64,000 nucleotides of DNA from Mycolicibacterium diernhoferi. GTDB taxonomy: Bacteria > Actinomycetota > Actinomycetes > Mycobacteriales > Mycobacteriaceae. The stretch spans positions 3,658,001-3,722,000 of the forward strand of contig NZ_CP080332.1 in NCBI RefSeq assembly GCF_019456655.1, written 5' to 3'. A program made the translations under genes and the position numbers. This document shows positions 36,228-44,509 of this stretch, one piece after another. Numbering within the stretch: position 1 is the first letter of the stretch; every line of letters begins with the position of its first letter. The notes beneath the pieces were generated by a model. That model had not been told where the DNA came from. It made no database searches and worked only from the letters and a program-made list of their open reading frames with translations.

Positions 36228-37610
36228 TCAGGATGCCAGAAGGTCGGTGGGCACGCGCTGACTCCAGGCCGACTCCCATTGCTGCGGAAAACAGCGCTGC
36301 AGCAGGTCGACCATGATCGGCACCGCCGTCGACGCGCCCGGGGAGGCGCCCAGCAGGCCGGCGATGCTGCGGTCTGCCGAGACGACGAGCTCGGTCCCCG
36401 ACCGCAGCACCCCGCGGTGGTCGGCATCGGGGGTGACCAGCTGGGCGCGCTGACCCCCGCTGATCAGTTCCCACTGGGCCGGGTCGGCGTTCGGGTAGTA
36501 CCGGGCCAGCGCCGCGTGCTTACGCGTGCGGGTGGCCAGCAGCTGGCCGATCAGATAGCGCACCAGGGCGAGATTCCTCCATGCCGCGGTCGCCAGCACC
36601 GCGACGTTGTGCCAGCGCACGGTGGCGAAGAAGTCGGTGAGCCGGCCGTGTTTGAGCAGTTTGGTACTGAAGGTGGCGTACGGGCCGAACATCAGGTGGC
36701 CGGTGCCGTCGACGATGCGTTTGTCCAAGTGCGGCACCGACATCGGAGGCGCTCCGATCGGCGCCTGGCCGTAGACCTTGGTGTCGTGCCGTGCCACCAC
36801 CTGCGGGTCCGAGCACCGCAGGAACGCCGCACCCACCGGCAGCACGCCGTAGCCGCGGACCTCGGGGATCTTGGCGCGCTGCAGCAGTCGCAGTGCGTTT
36901 CCGCCTGCCCCGACGAACACCATGCGGGCGTGCAGTTCGAAATGTCCCGCCCGGTTCCGGCCGGAGATCTGCCAGTTCCCATCGGCGTCCCGAACCAGGC
37001 CACGCACCTCGTGGCCGAGCAGCAATCCGCCGCCGCTGTCGGTGAGAATGCGCACCAGCGCGCTCGTCAGGGCACCGAAGTCGACGTCGGTGCCGGCCGG
37101 GTGCCGGGTGGCGGCGACCCGCTCACCCGGATCGCGGCCCTCCATCACCAGCGGCGCCCACCGCGCGATGGTGGCCGGGTCCTCGGAGTACTGCAGACCA
37201 TCGAATCGCGGGTCTGTCCGTAGGGTCTGGAAACGCTCACGCAGATAGGCGATATCGCGCTCGCCGAAGACGACGTCCATGTGCGGGGCGGCGTGCAGGA
37301 AGGTGTCGGGATCTAGCTGGCCCCGCGCCGCCAGGTGCTCCCACCAACGCCGCGACACCTGGAACTGTTCGGCGATGCCGGCCGCGGCGGACCCGTCGGC
37401 CGGGTCGGGCATGTAGTTGAGCTCGCAGTACCCGGAATGCCCGGTGCCGGCGTTGTTCCAGGCCTGACTACTCTCGGTGGCCACCTCGTCGGCGCGTTCC
37501 ACCATGACGATCCGCCATCCCGGTTCCAGCGCCGTCAACATGGCGCCCAGCGTTGCCGACATGATGCCCCCGCCGATCAGTACGACGTCGGCTGTCGATT
37601 GCTCATTCAT
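36228..37610 (-). CDS. mqo: Malate:quinone oxidoreductase
   Basis: A 460-residue peripheral membrane flavoenzyme that oxidises malate to oxaloacetate and passes electrons to quinone. The FAD-binding N-terminus is VVLIGGGIMSATLGAML; family motifs include SSQAWNNAGTGHSGYCELNY, GVLPVGAAFL and GHLMFGPYATFS. The ATG at 37610 is used; the frame runs 12 codons further up. It is divergent from a LysR regulator across 64 bp, which suggests that the regulator controls it. Confidence 0.94.
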   Translation of the reverse strand: MNEQSTADVVLIGGGIMSATLGAMLTALEPGWRIVMVERADEVATESSQAWNNAGTGHSGYCELNYMPDPADGSAAAGIAEQFQVSRRWWEHLAARGQLDPDTFLHAAPHMDVVFGERDIAYLRERFQTLRTDPRFDGLQYSEDPATIARWAPLVMEGRDPGERVAATRHPAGTDVDFGALTSALVRILTDSGGGLLLGHEVRGLVRDADGNWQISGRNRAGHFELHARMVFVGAGGNALRLLQRAKIPEVRGYGVLPVGAAFLRCSDPQVVARHDTKVYGQAPIGAPPMSVPHLDKRIVDGTGHLMFGPYATFSTKLLKHGRLTDFFATVRWHNVAVLATAAWRNLALVRYLIGQLLATRTRKHAALARYYPNADPAQWELISGGQRAQLVTPDADHRGVLRSGTELVVSADRSIAGLLGASPGASTAVPIMVDLLQRCFPQQWESAWSQRVPTDLLAS

Positions 37611-37666
37611 GACTCCACGATGACCTCCCACAATCGATGCGTCCAATGAATCTTCGGGGCAATATC

Positions 37667-37680
37667 ATCCATATATGGAT
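37667..37680. promoter_or_regulatory. Perfect 14-bp palindrome over the lysR start codon
   Basis: ATCCATATATGGAT is its own reverse complement and contains the ATG (37675) of the LysR gene. It lies in the mqo/lysR divergent region. A regulator bound here would block initiation of its own gene. No ribosome site precedes this ATG, so the lysR message may be leaderless. Confidence 0.45.
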
Positions 37681-38556
37681 CAATGGTTGAGCCTGCTGGC
37701 GCCCCAGTTGCGCGCCCTCGACGAGCTGGCCGCGCAGGACGGGCACATGACCCGCGCCGCCGAGCGCCTCGGCATCCCGCAATCGTCGATGAGCAGGCGC
37801 ATCCACGCGCTGGAGAAGACGCTCGGAATCGGTCTGCTGATCCAGGACGGCCGCACCGTGCGACTGACACCCGCCGCGGTCCGGCTCGCCGAACGGGCCC
37901 GCGATCCGCTGCACGCACTGGAAGCCACCATCGAGTCGATCGCCGGAGAGGCGGATGCCGAGCACGGCACCGTCCGCCTCGGATTCCCCCTGACCATGGG
38001 CTCGGGCCGGCTGCCGACGCTCGTCGCGGAGTTCCATCGCCGGGCGCCGGGCGTCCGGTTACAGATCACGCAGGCACACGGATCCCAGCTGGCGGCCGAC
38101 CTGAAGGCCGGTGAGCTCGATGTCGCGGTGATGATCCCGGCGTCGGATCAGGTGCGACACAGCGTCATCGGGACGCAGACGATCCATGCGGTACTGCCCG
38201 CATCTCACCGATTGGCCACCCGCAGACGGCTGCGACTGTCCGAGCTGCGCGATGAGCCGTTCATCGCCAACCCGGTGACCTACAACCTGCGCCAGCTCAC
38301 CGAAACATGGTGCGAACAAGCGGGTTTCACCCCGCGCATAGCTGTCGAGATCACCGAGTTCGCCACCATGCACGAACTGATCGGCCGGGGCCTCGGCATC
38401 GCGCTGCTCCCCCACGACGAACGCGGCGCACCGGATACCGTCGAGGTCGCGTTGACCCCGTCCGGTTATGAACGTCAGATCGCGCTGGCCTGGGGCCCGA
38501 CCGCGGTGACCCCGGCCGCGCGGCGGTTGACCAGCTTCCTGCGGGAGCGTTACTGA
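37675..38556 (+). CDS. LysR-family transcriptional regulator
   Basis: A 293-residue regulator. The N-terminal winged helix-turn-helix spans about residues 10-65 (HMTRAAERLGIPQSSMSRRIHALE, here split: HMTRAAERLGIPQ, SSMSRRIHALEK). A ligand-binding domain of two lobes follows (VRLGFPLTMGSGRLP; AVMIPASD; IGRGLGIALLPHDE). It is divergent from mqo, a usual layout for a LysR activator of its neighbour. The effector is unknown; malate or a related acid would fit. Its stop is immediately followed by the convergent SCO6745-like gene. Confidence 0.9.
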   Translation: MDQWLSLLAPQLRALDELAAQDGHMTRAAERLGIPQSSMSRRIHALEKTLGIGLLIQDGRTVRLTPAAVRLAERARDPLHALEATIESIAGEADAEHGTVRLGFPLTMGSGRLPTLVAEFHRRAPGVRLQITQAHGSQLAADLKAGELDVAVMIPASDQVRHSVIGTQTIHAVLPASHRLATRRRLRLSELRDEPFIANPVTYNLRQLTETWCEQAGFTPRIAVEITEFATMHELIGRGLGIALLPHDERGAPDTVEVALTPSGYERQIALAWGPTAVTPAARRLTSFLRERY

Positions 38557-39324
38557 TCAGCTGGGAACGTTGGCCTTCACCGTTTCCAGTGCCGCGGCGG
38601 TCAGCCGGGCCAGCTCCTGCGCTTCGGCGGCATCGAGCGCCTCGTCGACGAGTTCGGCCATCCGGCGGTTGGTGGCCCGCTCGGCGTCCTCGTAGCGGTC
38701 CTTCTTGTCCGCGCCGTCGGCGTATGGTTCGGGCCAGCCGAACATCGCCGCGTACTTGGGGCCCTTGTTGAGCATGTGCGCTTCGATCGGGCTGACACCG
38801 GCCAGACTGAGCGCATTGAAGTGCAGTCCGGCGCGCAGCTCGCGGAGCACGAACATCACCTGCAGGGCCCGCGCCGGCGCATCCTCGGCCAGTGGCATCG
38901 CGCGCCAGCCGGCGAACAACGGCGACGCAGCGATGGGTGCCACCGCGATGAGCTTCTCGCCGAGCGCGGCGATGCGGTCCACGCCCTGTGCGTCGGCCAG
39001 ATACTTGCGGCCGAATTCTGCTGCCTGGTTCCAGTACACCTCAGCCGCACCGGCAGCACCGCGCACCGCGATGCCCTCCTCCCACATGGCCGACAGGCCG
39101 GCGGGTTCGAACACCGCGAAAGCCGCACTGACGGTGGCACCGGTTGCGTCACCGAGGACTCCACCGCGGCCCGCCACGTAGCCGGCCAGCGGGTTCTCAT
39201 AGCCGGCGGCGACACTCTCCCCGTAGGTCTGCGGGTGCAGCATGAACACGGCCACGGCCTGCTCGATGGCAGCTCCCGCGGTCGCAGTGGTTTCAATGAG
39301 ATCGGCGGCGCTCAATCGAATCAT
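38557..39324 (-). CDS. SCO6745-like family protein
   Basis: A 255-residue soluble, Ala-rich helical protein (EQAVAVFMLHPQTYGESVAAGYENP, here: FMLHPQTYGESVAAGY; ELRAGLHFNALSLAGVSPIEAHM). It matches, as I recall, the SCO6745 family of actinobacteria, with a divergent winged-helix-like N-terminus and a conserved HFNAL.AG..P.EAH motif. Function is unknown. The start follows an ATG with TTCAGGAGATG upstream on the minus strand. Confidence 0.6.
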   Translation of the reverse strand: MIRLSAADLIETTATAGAAIEQAVAVFMLHPQTYGESVAAGYENPLAGYVAGRGGVLGDATGATVSAAFAVFEPAGLSAMWEEGIAVRGAAGAAEVYWNQAAEFGRKYLADAQGVDRIAALGEKLIAVAPIAASPLFAGWRAMPLAEDAPARALQVMFVLRELRAGLHFNALSLAGVSPIEAHMLNKGPKYAAMFGWPEPYADGADKKDRYEDAERATNRRMAELVDEALDAAEAQELARLTAAALETVKANVPS

Positions 39325-39438
39325 CTCCTGAGTAATTCAGCGGTGTCAGAGACGAACATTAGCCCGCCGGCCGGGCCTCAGAAATTTCTTTGGCCTCTTT
39401 CGTCCCTGCTGTCACATCCTGTCAGGGTTTGTCGGTGG

Positions 39439-39454
39439 TCGCACGTATGTTCGA
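39439..39454. promoter_or_regulatory. SOS box (LexA site) before the DUF222 HNH gene
   Basis: TCGCACGTATGTTCGA differs at one base from the mycobacterial LexA consensus TCGAAC-N4-GTTCGA. It ends 3 bp before the start codon at 39458. DNA-damage induction of 13E12-family genes through LexA is known in M. tuberculosis. Confidence 0.7.
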
Positions 39455-39457
39455 ACT

Positions 39458-41029
39458 ATGAGCAGGGATGTGGTGCAGGGTCGGGAGGCGGTGCAGCATG
39501 CACTCTCCGATCACGCCGCGTCCACCAAAGCCTTGCTGGATGCCGACTTCACCGTGTTCGACACCGCGGAGTTGTTGGCCATCCAATCCGAACGCGAACT
39601 GCGGGCGCGCGCGGACGAGATGATCGGGCACCGGATCCAGGCCGCGCTGATGGACCGGGCCACCGCGCATGAGATCGGCGGGAAGTCCTGGGTCGATGTG
39701 CTGGCCACCCGGATGCGGATCAGCCGTGCCGAGGCCGCCCGCCGGGTGTCGGGCGCCGAAGTGCTTGGCCCGCGCCACGCCATCGGCGGGGAGGTATTGG
39801 AGCCGGTGCTGGCGGCCTGTGCCGCCGCGTTGGCCGACGGAGCGATCTGTGCGGGGCACATCAAGGTGGTCCGGGCGATAATGAAGACCGCGTGCGGCCG
39901 GATGACTGGTACCGAGTTGGCGGACCTGGAGGTGTCGCTGGTCGCCGCGGCCAAGACCACGACCCCGGAAACCCTGGAAAAGGCCGCCGAACGGGTGCTC
40001 TACAAACTCAACCAGGACGGCCATGGCCCCGATGTCGCGCGGCATAAGCGGGGCATCACCCTGGGCCCGCAGGATGCCGACGGGCTGGTGCGCATCACCG
40101 GCTGGGTCGATGCGGAGTTGGCGGCGTATCTGGGCACCGCGCAAGAGGTGTGGGGCCGGCCCGGGGTCAACAACCCCGATGACGCTGAGCCCCAGCTCAA
40201 TCCGGACCCGAACCCGCTCGAAGACGAACCCGGGCCGGCGTGCGATCCGGAGGGCGAAGAAGAACCCGCGGGCGCCGACAGTGAAGACGACGCGGCCGAT
40301 GAGGGACTCGCGGATCCGGCCGGTGAAGAGCCCTTCGCCGACGCTGACACAGCAGAAGATCCCGATCCCAACCACCCCGCCGACTTCGGTGCCCTGGCCG
40401 ACCTGGCCGCCGGTGATACCCGCACCCGGGCCCAACGTTTGCACGATGCCGTCAAGGCGATCCTGCGTGATGCCCTGATGGCCAAGAGCCTCGGCCAACA
40501 CAACGGCATCCCGGTCACCATCGTGGTCTCCACGACGTTGGCGGAATTGGAGGCAGGCGCCGGGATCGCGGTCACCGGGACCGGCACCCTGATGCCCATG
40601 CCGGATCTGATCCGCCTCGCCGAACAGGCGTACCACTACCTGGTGGTGTACCGAAAACACACCGCCGAACCGCTCTACCTCGGGCGCACCAAACGCCTGG
40701 CCAGCAAGGCCCAACGCCTACTGCTCTACAACCGCGACCGCGGCTGCACCCGGCCCGGCTGCACCAAAGCCGCGTGTCAGTGCCAGGCCCATCACGCCGA
40801 ACCCAGCTGGAACAACGGCGGACTCACCGACGCCCCCACCCTGGCCCTGGGCTGCGGCCCCGACAACCGGCTCGCCGAAATGGGCTGGACCACCAGCATC
40901 GACCACGACACCGGGCGCACCCACTGGCACCCACCCCCACTGATGGACACCGGCGGTGACACCCTCAACCACCACTTCCACCCCGAAGAACTCCTCCCAC
41001 CGGAGGAGCAGGACGACGGTGACCGATGA
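39458..41029 (+). CDS. DUF222 (13E12-repeat family) HNH endonuclease-like protein
   Basis: A 523-residue protein with the N-terminal DUF222 domain (ELRARADEMIGHRIQAAL; SRAEAARRVSGA; GAICAGHIKVVRA) and a C-terminal HNH region: LLLYNRDRGCTRPGC, then CQAHHAEPSWNNGGLTD and LALGCGPDNRLAEMGW. The last catalytic His of HNH is replaced by the DNR form usual in this family. Residues about 225-330 are a long Asp/Glu/Pro-rich insert. These genes are multi-copy in mycobacteria. The start codon sits against an SOS box with no ribosome site, so the message may be leaderless. Activity is unproven for the family. Confidence 0.85.
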   Translation: MSRDVVQGREAVQHALSDHAASTKALLDADFTVFDTAELLAIQSERELRARADEMIGHRIQAALMDRATAHEIGGKSWVDVLATRMRISRAEAARRVSGAEVLGPRHAIGGEVLEPVLAACAAALADGAICAGHIKVVRAIMKTACGRMTGTELADLEVSLVAAAKTTTPETLEKAAERVLYKLNQDGHGPDVARHKRGITLGPQDADGLVRITGWVDAELAAYLGTAQEVWGRPGVNNPDDAEPQLNPDPNPLEDEPGPACDPEGEEEPAGADSEDDAADEGLADPAGEEPFADADTAEDPDPNHPADFGALADLAAGDTRTRAQRLHDAVKAILRDALMAKSLGQHNGIPVTIVVSTTLAELEAGAGIAVTGTGTLMPMPDLIRLAEQAYHYLVVYRKHTAEPLYLGRTKRLASKAQRLLLYNRDRGCTRPGCTKAACQCQAHHAEPSWNNGGLTDAPTLALGCGPDNRLAEMGWTTSIDHDTGRTHWHPPPLMDTGGDTLNHHFHPEELLPPEEQDDGDR

Positions 41030-41032
41030 CGG

Positions 41033-41425
41033 TCAGTCGTCGGAAGGCTTCACCGCCAGAACGGGTTTCGGGCATTCCAGGATCAGCTTCTGCGCGACGC
41101 TACCGAGCAACAGCTTGCCCACCGGGCTACGGTGCCGGATGCCGATGACCAGTAACTGCGCGGCCGGGCGGTCCATCGCCGCCAGTAGTTCCGCGGCCGC
41201 GTCCACACCGACCGGCTGCGCCAGCTCGAACGACACACCGCACTCCTCCAGGAGGGCCTCCAGGTCGTGGACCTCGCCGGCACCGGCAAAGCGCGAGTCC
41301 ACGTACGACTCCCCCGACGTCGAGTTGATCACCAACAGGTCGGTGTCGCGCAGTTTCGCCTCCGCGATGCCGTGCTCGAGCGCGGCATAACCGAATTGGT
41401 CTGCGGTGTACCCGATCACAATCAT
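41033..41425 (-). CDS. UspA-type universal stress protein
   Basis: A 130-residue single-domain Usp. The ATP-binding loop G-2X-G-9X-G(S) is seen in the segment [20 protein letters not shown], though the first Gly pair is divergent. It overlaps tctA by 4 bp and is the last gene of the tctC-tctB-tctA run, so it is co-made with the transporter. It may regulate the transporter by nucleotide state. It converges on the HNH gene with 3 bp between. Confidence 0.85.
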   Translation of the reverse strand: MIVIGYTADQFGYAALEHGIAEAKLRDTDLLVINSTSGESYVDSRFAGAGEVHDLEALLEECGVSFELAQPVGVDAAAELLAAMDRPAAQLLVIGIRHRSPVGKLLLGSVAQKLILECPKPVLAVKPSDD

Positions 41426-42963
41426 GAGTTCGCAGCCTTTTCCTTCTGGTCCCGGTCATCCTCGACGATCAACAGCGTCTCCTCACTGCGATGCATCAGC
41501 CGCAGCACCAGCGGCGCCAGCAGCAGCAGCGCCATCAGCACGTAGGTGACGATCGCCACCGGTTCGGTGAACAGATTGCTCCAGTCCCCGCCGCCGAGTT
41601 GCAGACTCTGCCGCAGCTGCCGCTCGATCCGCGGACCCAGGATCACCCCGATGATCAACGGCAGCACCGGAAGCCCGAACCGGCGCATCATCAGCCCCAT
41701 CAATCCGAAGATCAGCAGCAACAACAGATCCAGCGGCTGCAGGTTCACCGCGAACGCCCCCAGCGCGGCGAAGAACAAGATGCCCGCATACAGGTAGGGC
41801 CGCGGCGTACGCAGTAGTTTGGCCCACAGCGGCGCGAGCGGCAGGTTCAGCGCCAGCAGCATGGCGTTGCCGATGAACAGGCTCGCGATCAGCGTCCAGA
41901 TCAGCAGCGGTTCCTTGTCGAACAGCGTCGGGCCGGGCTGGATCCCGTAGGACACAAACGCCGTCAGCATCACCGCCGCGGTGGCATTGGTGGGCAGACC
42001 GAGCGACAACATCGGCACCAAAGTCCCTGCGGCCGAGGCATTGTTGGCCGCCTCCGGCCCGGCTACACCCTCGATGGCGCCCTTGCCGAACTCCTCGGGA
42101 TGCTTGGACAGCTTCTTCTCGGTGATGTAGCTCAGGAAGGTCGGCAACTCCGCGCCACCGGCGGGCAAGGCGCCGAACGGGAACCCGTACGCCGTCCCGC
42201 GCAGCCACGGCTTCCAGGACCGCTTCCAATCACTGCGCCCCATCCACGGCCGCCCGACCGGGATGACATCGGCGGGACGACGGCGCAGATGCGCCGCCAC
42301 CCACAGCGCCTCACCGACCGCGAACACCGCCACCGCGATGACCACGATGTCGATGCCGTCGGCCAGCAGTGGCACCCCGAAGGTGGCGCGCGGTTGACCG
42401 GTCAGCGAGTCGATGCCGACGATGCCGATCGCCAGGCCCAGCAGCAGCGAGATCAGCCCGCGGACCTTCGAGGATCCCAGCACCGCAGTCACCGCGACCA
42501 GCGCGAACAGCATGATCGCCAGATAGGACGGCGCGCCCAGGGTGACCGCGAATCGGGAGACCGCCGGCGCGAAGGCGGCCAGCAGCACGGTGCCGATGGC
42601 CCCCGCGATGAACGAGCCGATGGCGGCGGTGGCCAGTGCCTGCGCGGCGCGACCGGCCTTGGCCATCTTGTTGCCCTCGATCGCGGTGATCACCGACGAC
42701 GATTCACCGGGTGTGTTCAGCAGGATCGACGTGGTCGACCCGCCGTACATACCGCCGTAGAAGATTCCGGCGAACATGATGAACGCCGCACTGGGGCTGA
42801 CGTTGTAGGTGATCGGCAGCAGCAGTGCCACCGTCATCGCCGGACCGATGCCGGGCAGCACCCCGACCGCGGTCCCCAGCAGCACGCCGATCGCGGCGTA
42901 CAGCAGGTTCATCGGTGTGGCCGCCTCGGCGAACCCCTGTAGCAGCCAGTCGAAATTCTCCAT
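41422..42963 (-). CDS. tctA: Tripartite tricarboxylate transporter, large membrane subunit
   Basis: A 513-residue protein with about 12 membrane helices. TctA features: [42 protein letters not shown], and the repeated second half [22 protein letters not shown]. It is the channel of the TTT family, which takes up citrate and other di/tricarboxylates with an ion gradient. It ends in the UspA gene by a 4-bp overlap and directly follows tctB. Confidence 0.95.
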   Translation of the reverse strand: MENFDWLLQGFAEAATPMNLLYAAIGVLLGTAVGVLPGIGPAMTVALLLPITYNVSPSAAFIMFAGIFYGGMYGGSTTSILLNTPGESSSVITAIEGNKMAKAGRAAQALATAAIGSFIAGAIGTVLLAAFAPAVSRFAVTLGAPSYLAIMLFALVAVTAVLGSSKVRGLISLLLGLAIGIVGIDSLTGQPRATFGVPLLADGIDIVVIAVAVFAVGEALWVAAHLRRRPADVIPVGRPWMGRSDWKRSWKPWLRGTAYGFPFGALPAGGAELPTFLSYITEKKLSKHPEEFGKGAIEGVAGPEAANNASAAGTLVPMLSLGLPTNATAAVMLTAFVSYGIQPGPTLFDKEPLLIWTLIASLFIGNAMLLALNLPLAPLWAKLLRTPRPYLYAGILFFAALGAFAVNLQPLDLLLLLIFGLMGLMMRRFGLPVLPLIIGVILGPRIERQLRQSLQLGGGDWSNLFTEPVAIVTYVLMALLLLAPLVLRLMHRSEETLLIVEDDRDQKEKAANS

Positions 42964-43479
42964 CTACAGAATCCCATCCAGGATGCCTGCGGGCAGCGGG
43001 ATTCCGAGCCCGGAATAGAACGCGTAGAAGCTGACCAGCGCCAGCACCACACCGATCGCGATGTTGCGCAGGTAATGCCGGCTGCCCAGCACGGTGGCGC
43101 AGCCGGCGAAGAACAGTGCGCTGGTGATCGCCCAGCCGAGCGGGTTCACCAAGACGATCAGCATGACGAACAGACCGATCAGCAGGCCCACCGTCCGCCA
43201 GTCGCTGGGCATGTCGGGGTCGACGTCCTCCCCCGCGTCCGCCTCGCCGGTGGAGCCACGCGGGATCGCGATGGCCAGGATGACCGCCATCACCAGCAGG
43301 CCCACCCCGATGACGATCGGGAAGAAGCGCGGCCCAACGGGATCCACCTCGGCGTAACCGCCCGGCATGGTCAGCGCGTCGTAGAGCAGAAATGCACCGA
43401 CGGCCACCATCACCACACAGACGACGTACTGCGCGTAGTCGGGCCGTACCCGCGCGGCCACTTCCGGTTCGGTACTCAC
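42964..43479 (-). CDS. tctB: Tripartite tricarboxylate transporter, small membrane subunit
   Basis: A 171-residue protein with four membrane helices (YVVCVVMVAVGAFLLYDAL; FFPIVIGVGLLVMAVILAI; VGLLIGLFVMLIVLV; NIAIGVVLALVSFYAF), the usual TctB layout with the conserved GPRFFP turn. GTG at 43479 overlaps the tctC stop (GTGA). It ends directly at tctA. Confidence 0.9.
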   Translation of the reverse strand: MSTEPEVAARVRPDYAQYVVCVVMVAVGAFLLYDALTMPGGYAEVDPVGPRFFPIVIGVGLLVMAVILAIAIPRGSTGEADAGEDVDPDMPSDWRTVGLLIGLFVMLIVLVNPLGWAITSALFFAGCATVLGSRHYLRNIAIGVVLALVSFYAFYSGLGIPLPAGILDGIL

Positions 43480-44459
43480 ACCAGCCCCAGATCCGTCAGC
43501 GTGGTCTCGACGCGCCGGTCCTGCTCGGCCAGGAACTCCTCGAATGCGGGCCCGGTCAGGAAGGCATCGGTCCAGCCGTTCTTCACCAGCGCCTCCTTCC
43601 ATGCGTCGGTCGCGTGCAGCTCTTCCAGGATCTTCACCATGGCCGCCCGGTCCTCATCCGAAATGCCGGGCGGGGCAAGGATTCCGCGCCAGTTGGTGAA
43701 CGTCAGGTCGATGCCGGCCTCGCGCAGGGTGGGCGCGTCGACGCCTTCGACCCGTTCGTCCCCGGACACCGCGAGCACCCGCACCTGACCGGATTCGATC
43801 TGGTCGACGTACTCACCGAGCCCCGAGGTGCCGGCCGCGATCTTGTTGCCCAGCAGGGCCGTCAGCAGATCGCCGCCGCCGTCGTAGGAGACGAAGTTGA
43901 CCTTGGTCGGATCCACGCCGACGGCCTTGGCGGTCTCCATCGGGAACAGGTGGTCCGGGCCACCGGGGTTGGAACCCCCGCCGACGGTGACCTTGGTGGG
44001 ATCGGCCTTCCACGCCGCGACGAAGTCCCCCACCGTCCTGAACGGCGAGTCAGCGGGCACCAGGATGCCTTCCTGCTCCTCGACCATCTTGGCCAGGGCG
44101 GTGGCGTCCGAGGCGCGCGCCGTCGAACCGTTGGTGAAGACGGCCCCCACCACCCCCAGCCCCATCATCATCATCAGGTCGCCGTTACCGCGCTCGTTCA
44201 TCAACCGGGCCATCGCGACCGTGCCACCCGCGCCGATCACGTTGAACACCTCGACGCGGCCGGTGATCTCGTCGTCCTCCATGATCTTGACCGCGGTGCG
44301 CGCGGTGAGGTCGTAGCCGCCACCGGGGCTGTTGGGCACCATCATGCGCAGCCGGTGCAGCCCGGTCTCCTCTCCGCGGGTCACCCCGCAGCCGGTAAGC
44401 AGGAGCGCAGCGATCAGGGCGATCAGCAGGCCCCGTGTCGCATGACGCCGTTCGAACAT
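43476..44459 (-). CDS. tctC: Tripartite tricarboxylate transporter, substrate-binding lipoprotein
   Basis: A 327-residue receptor with lipobox LLLTGC and the TctC fold: MVPNSPGGGYDLTARTAVKI, NVIGAGGTVAMARL, GGGSNPGGPDHLFP and PPGISDEDRAAMV. The ATG at 44459 is used because GGGGAC precedes it and the signal peptide follows. It is divergent from the CitA-like kinase gene over 50 bp. Substrate is probably citrate or another carboxylate, from the family only. Confidence 0.92.
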   Translation of the reverse strand: MFERRHATRGLLIALIAALLLTGCGVTRGEETGLHRLRMMVPNSPGGGYDLTARTAVKIMEDDEITGRVEVFNVIGAGGTVAMARLMNERGNGDLMMMMGLGVVGAVFTNGSTARASDATALAKMVEEQEGILVPADSPFRTVGDFVAAWKADPTKVTVGGGSNPGGPDHLFPMETAKAVGVDPTKVNFVSYDGGGDLLTALLGNKIAAGTSGLGEYVDQIESGQVRVLAVSGDERVEGVDAPTLREAGIDLTFTNWRGILAPPGISDEDRAAMVKILEELHATDAWKEALVKNGWTDAFLTGPAFEEFLAEQDRRVETTLTDLGLV

Positions 44460-44509
44460 GTCGTCCCCAATCACTTGTGTGTGATGCTCAGCAATACTGA
44501 ACACCGACC

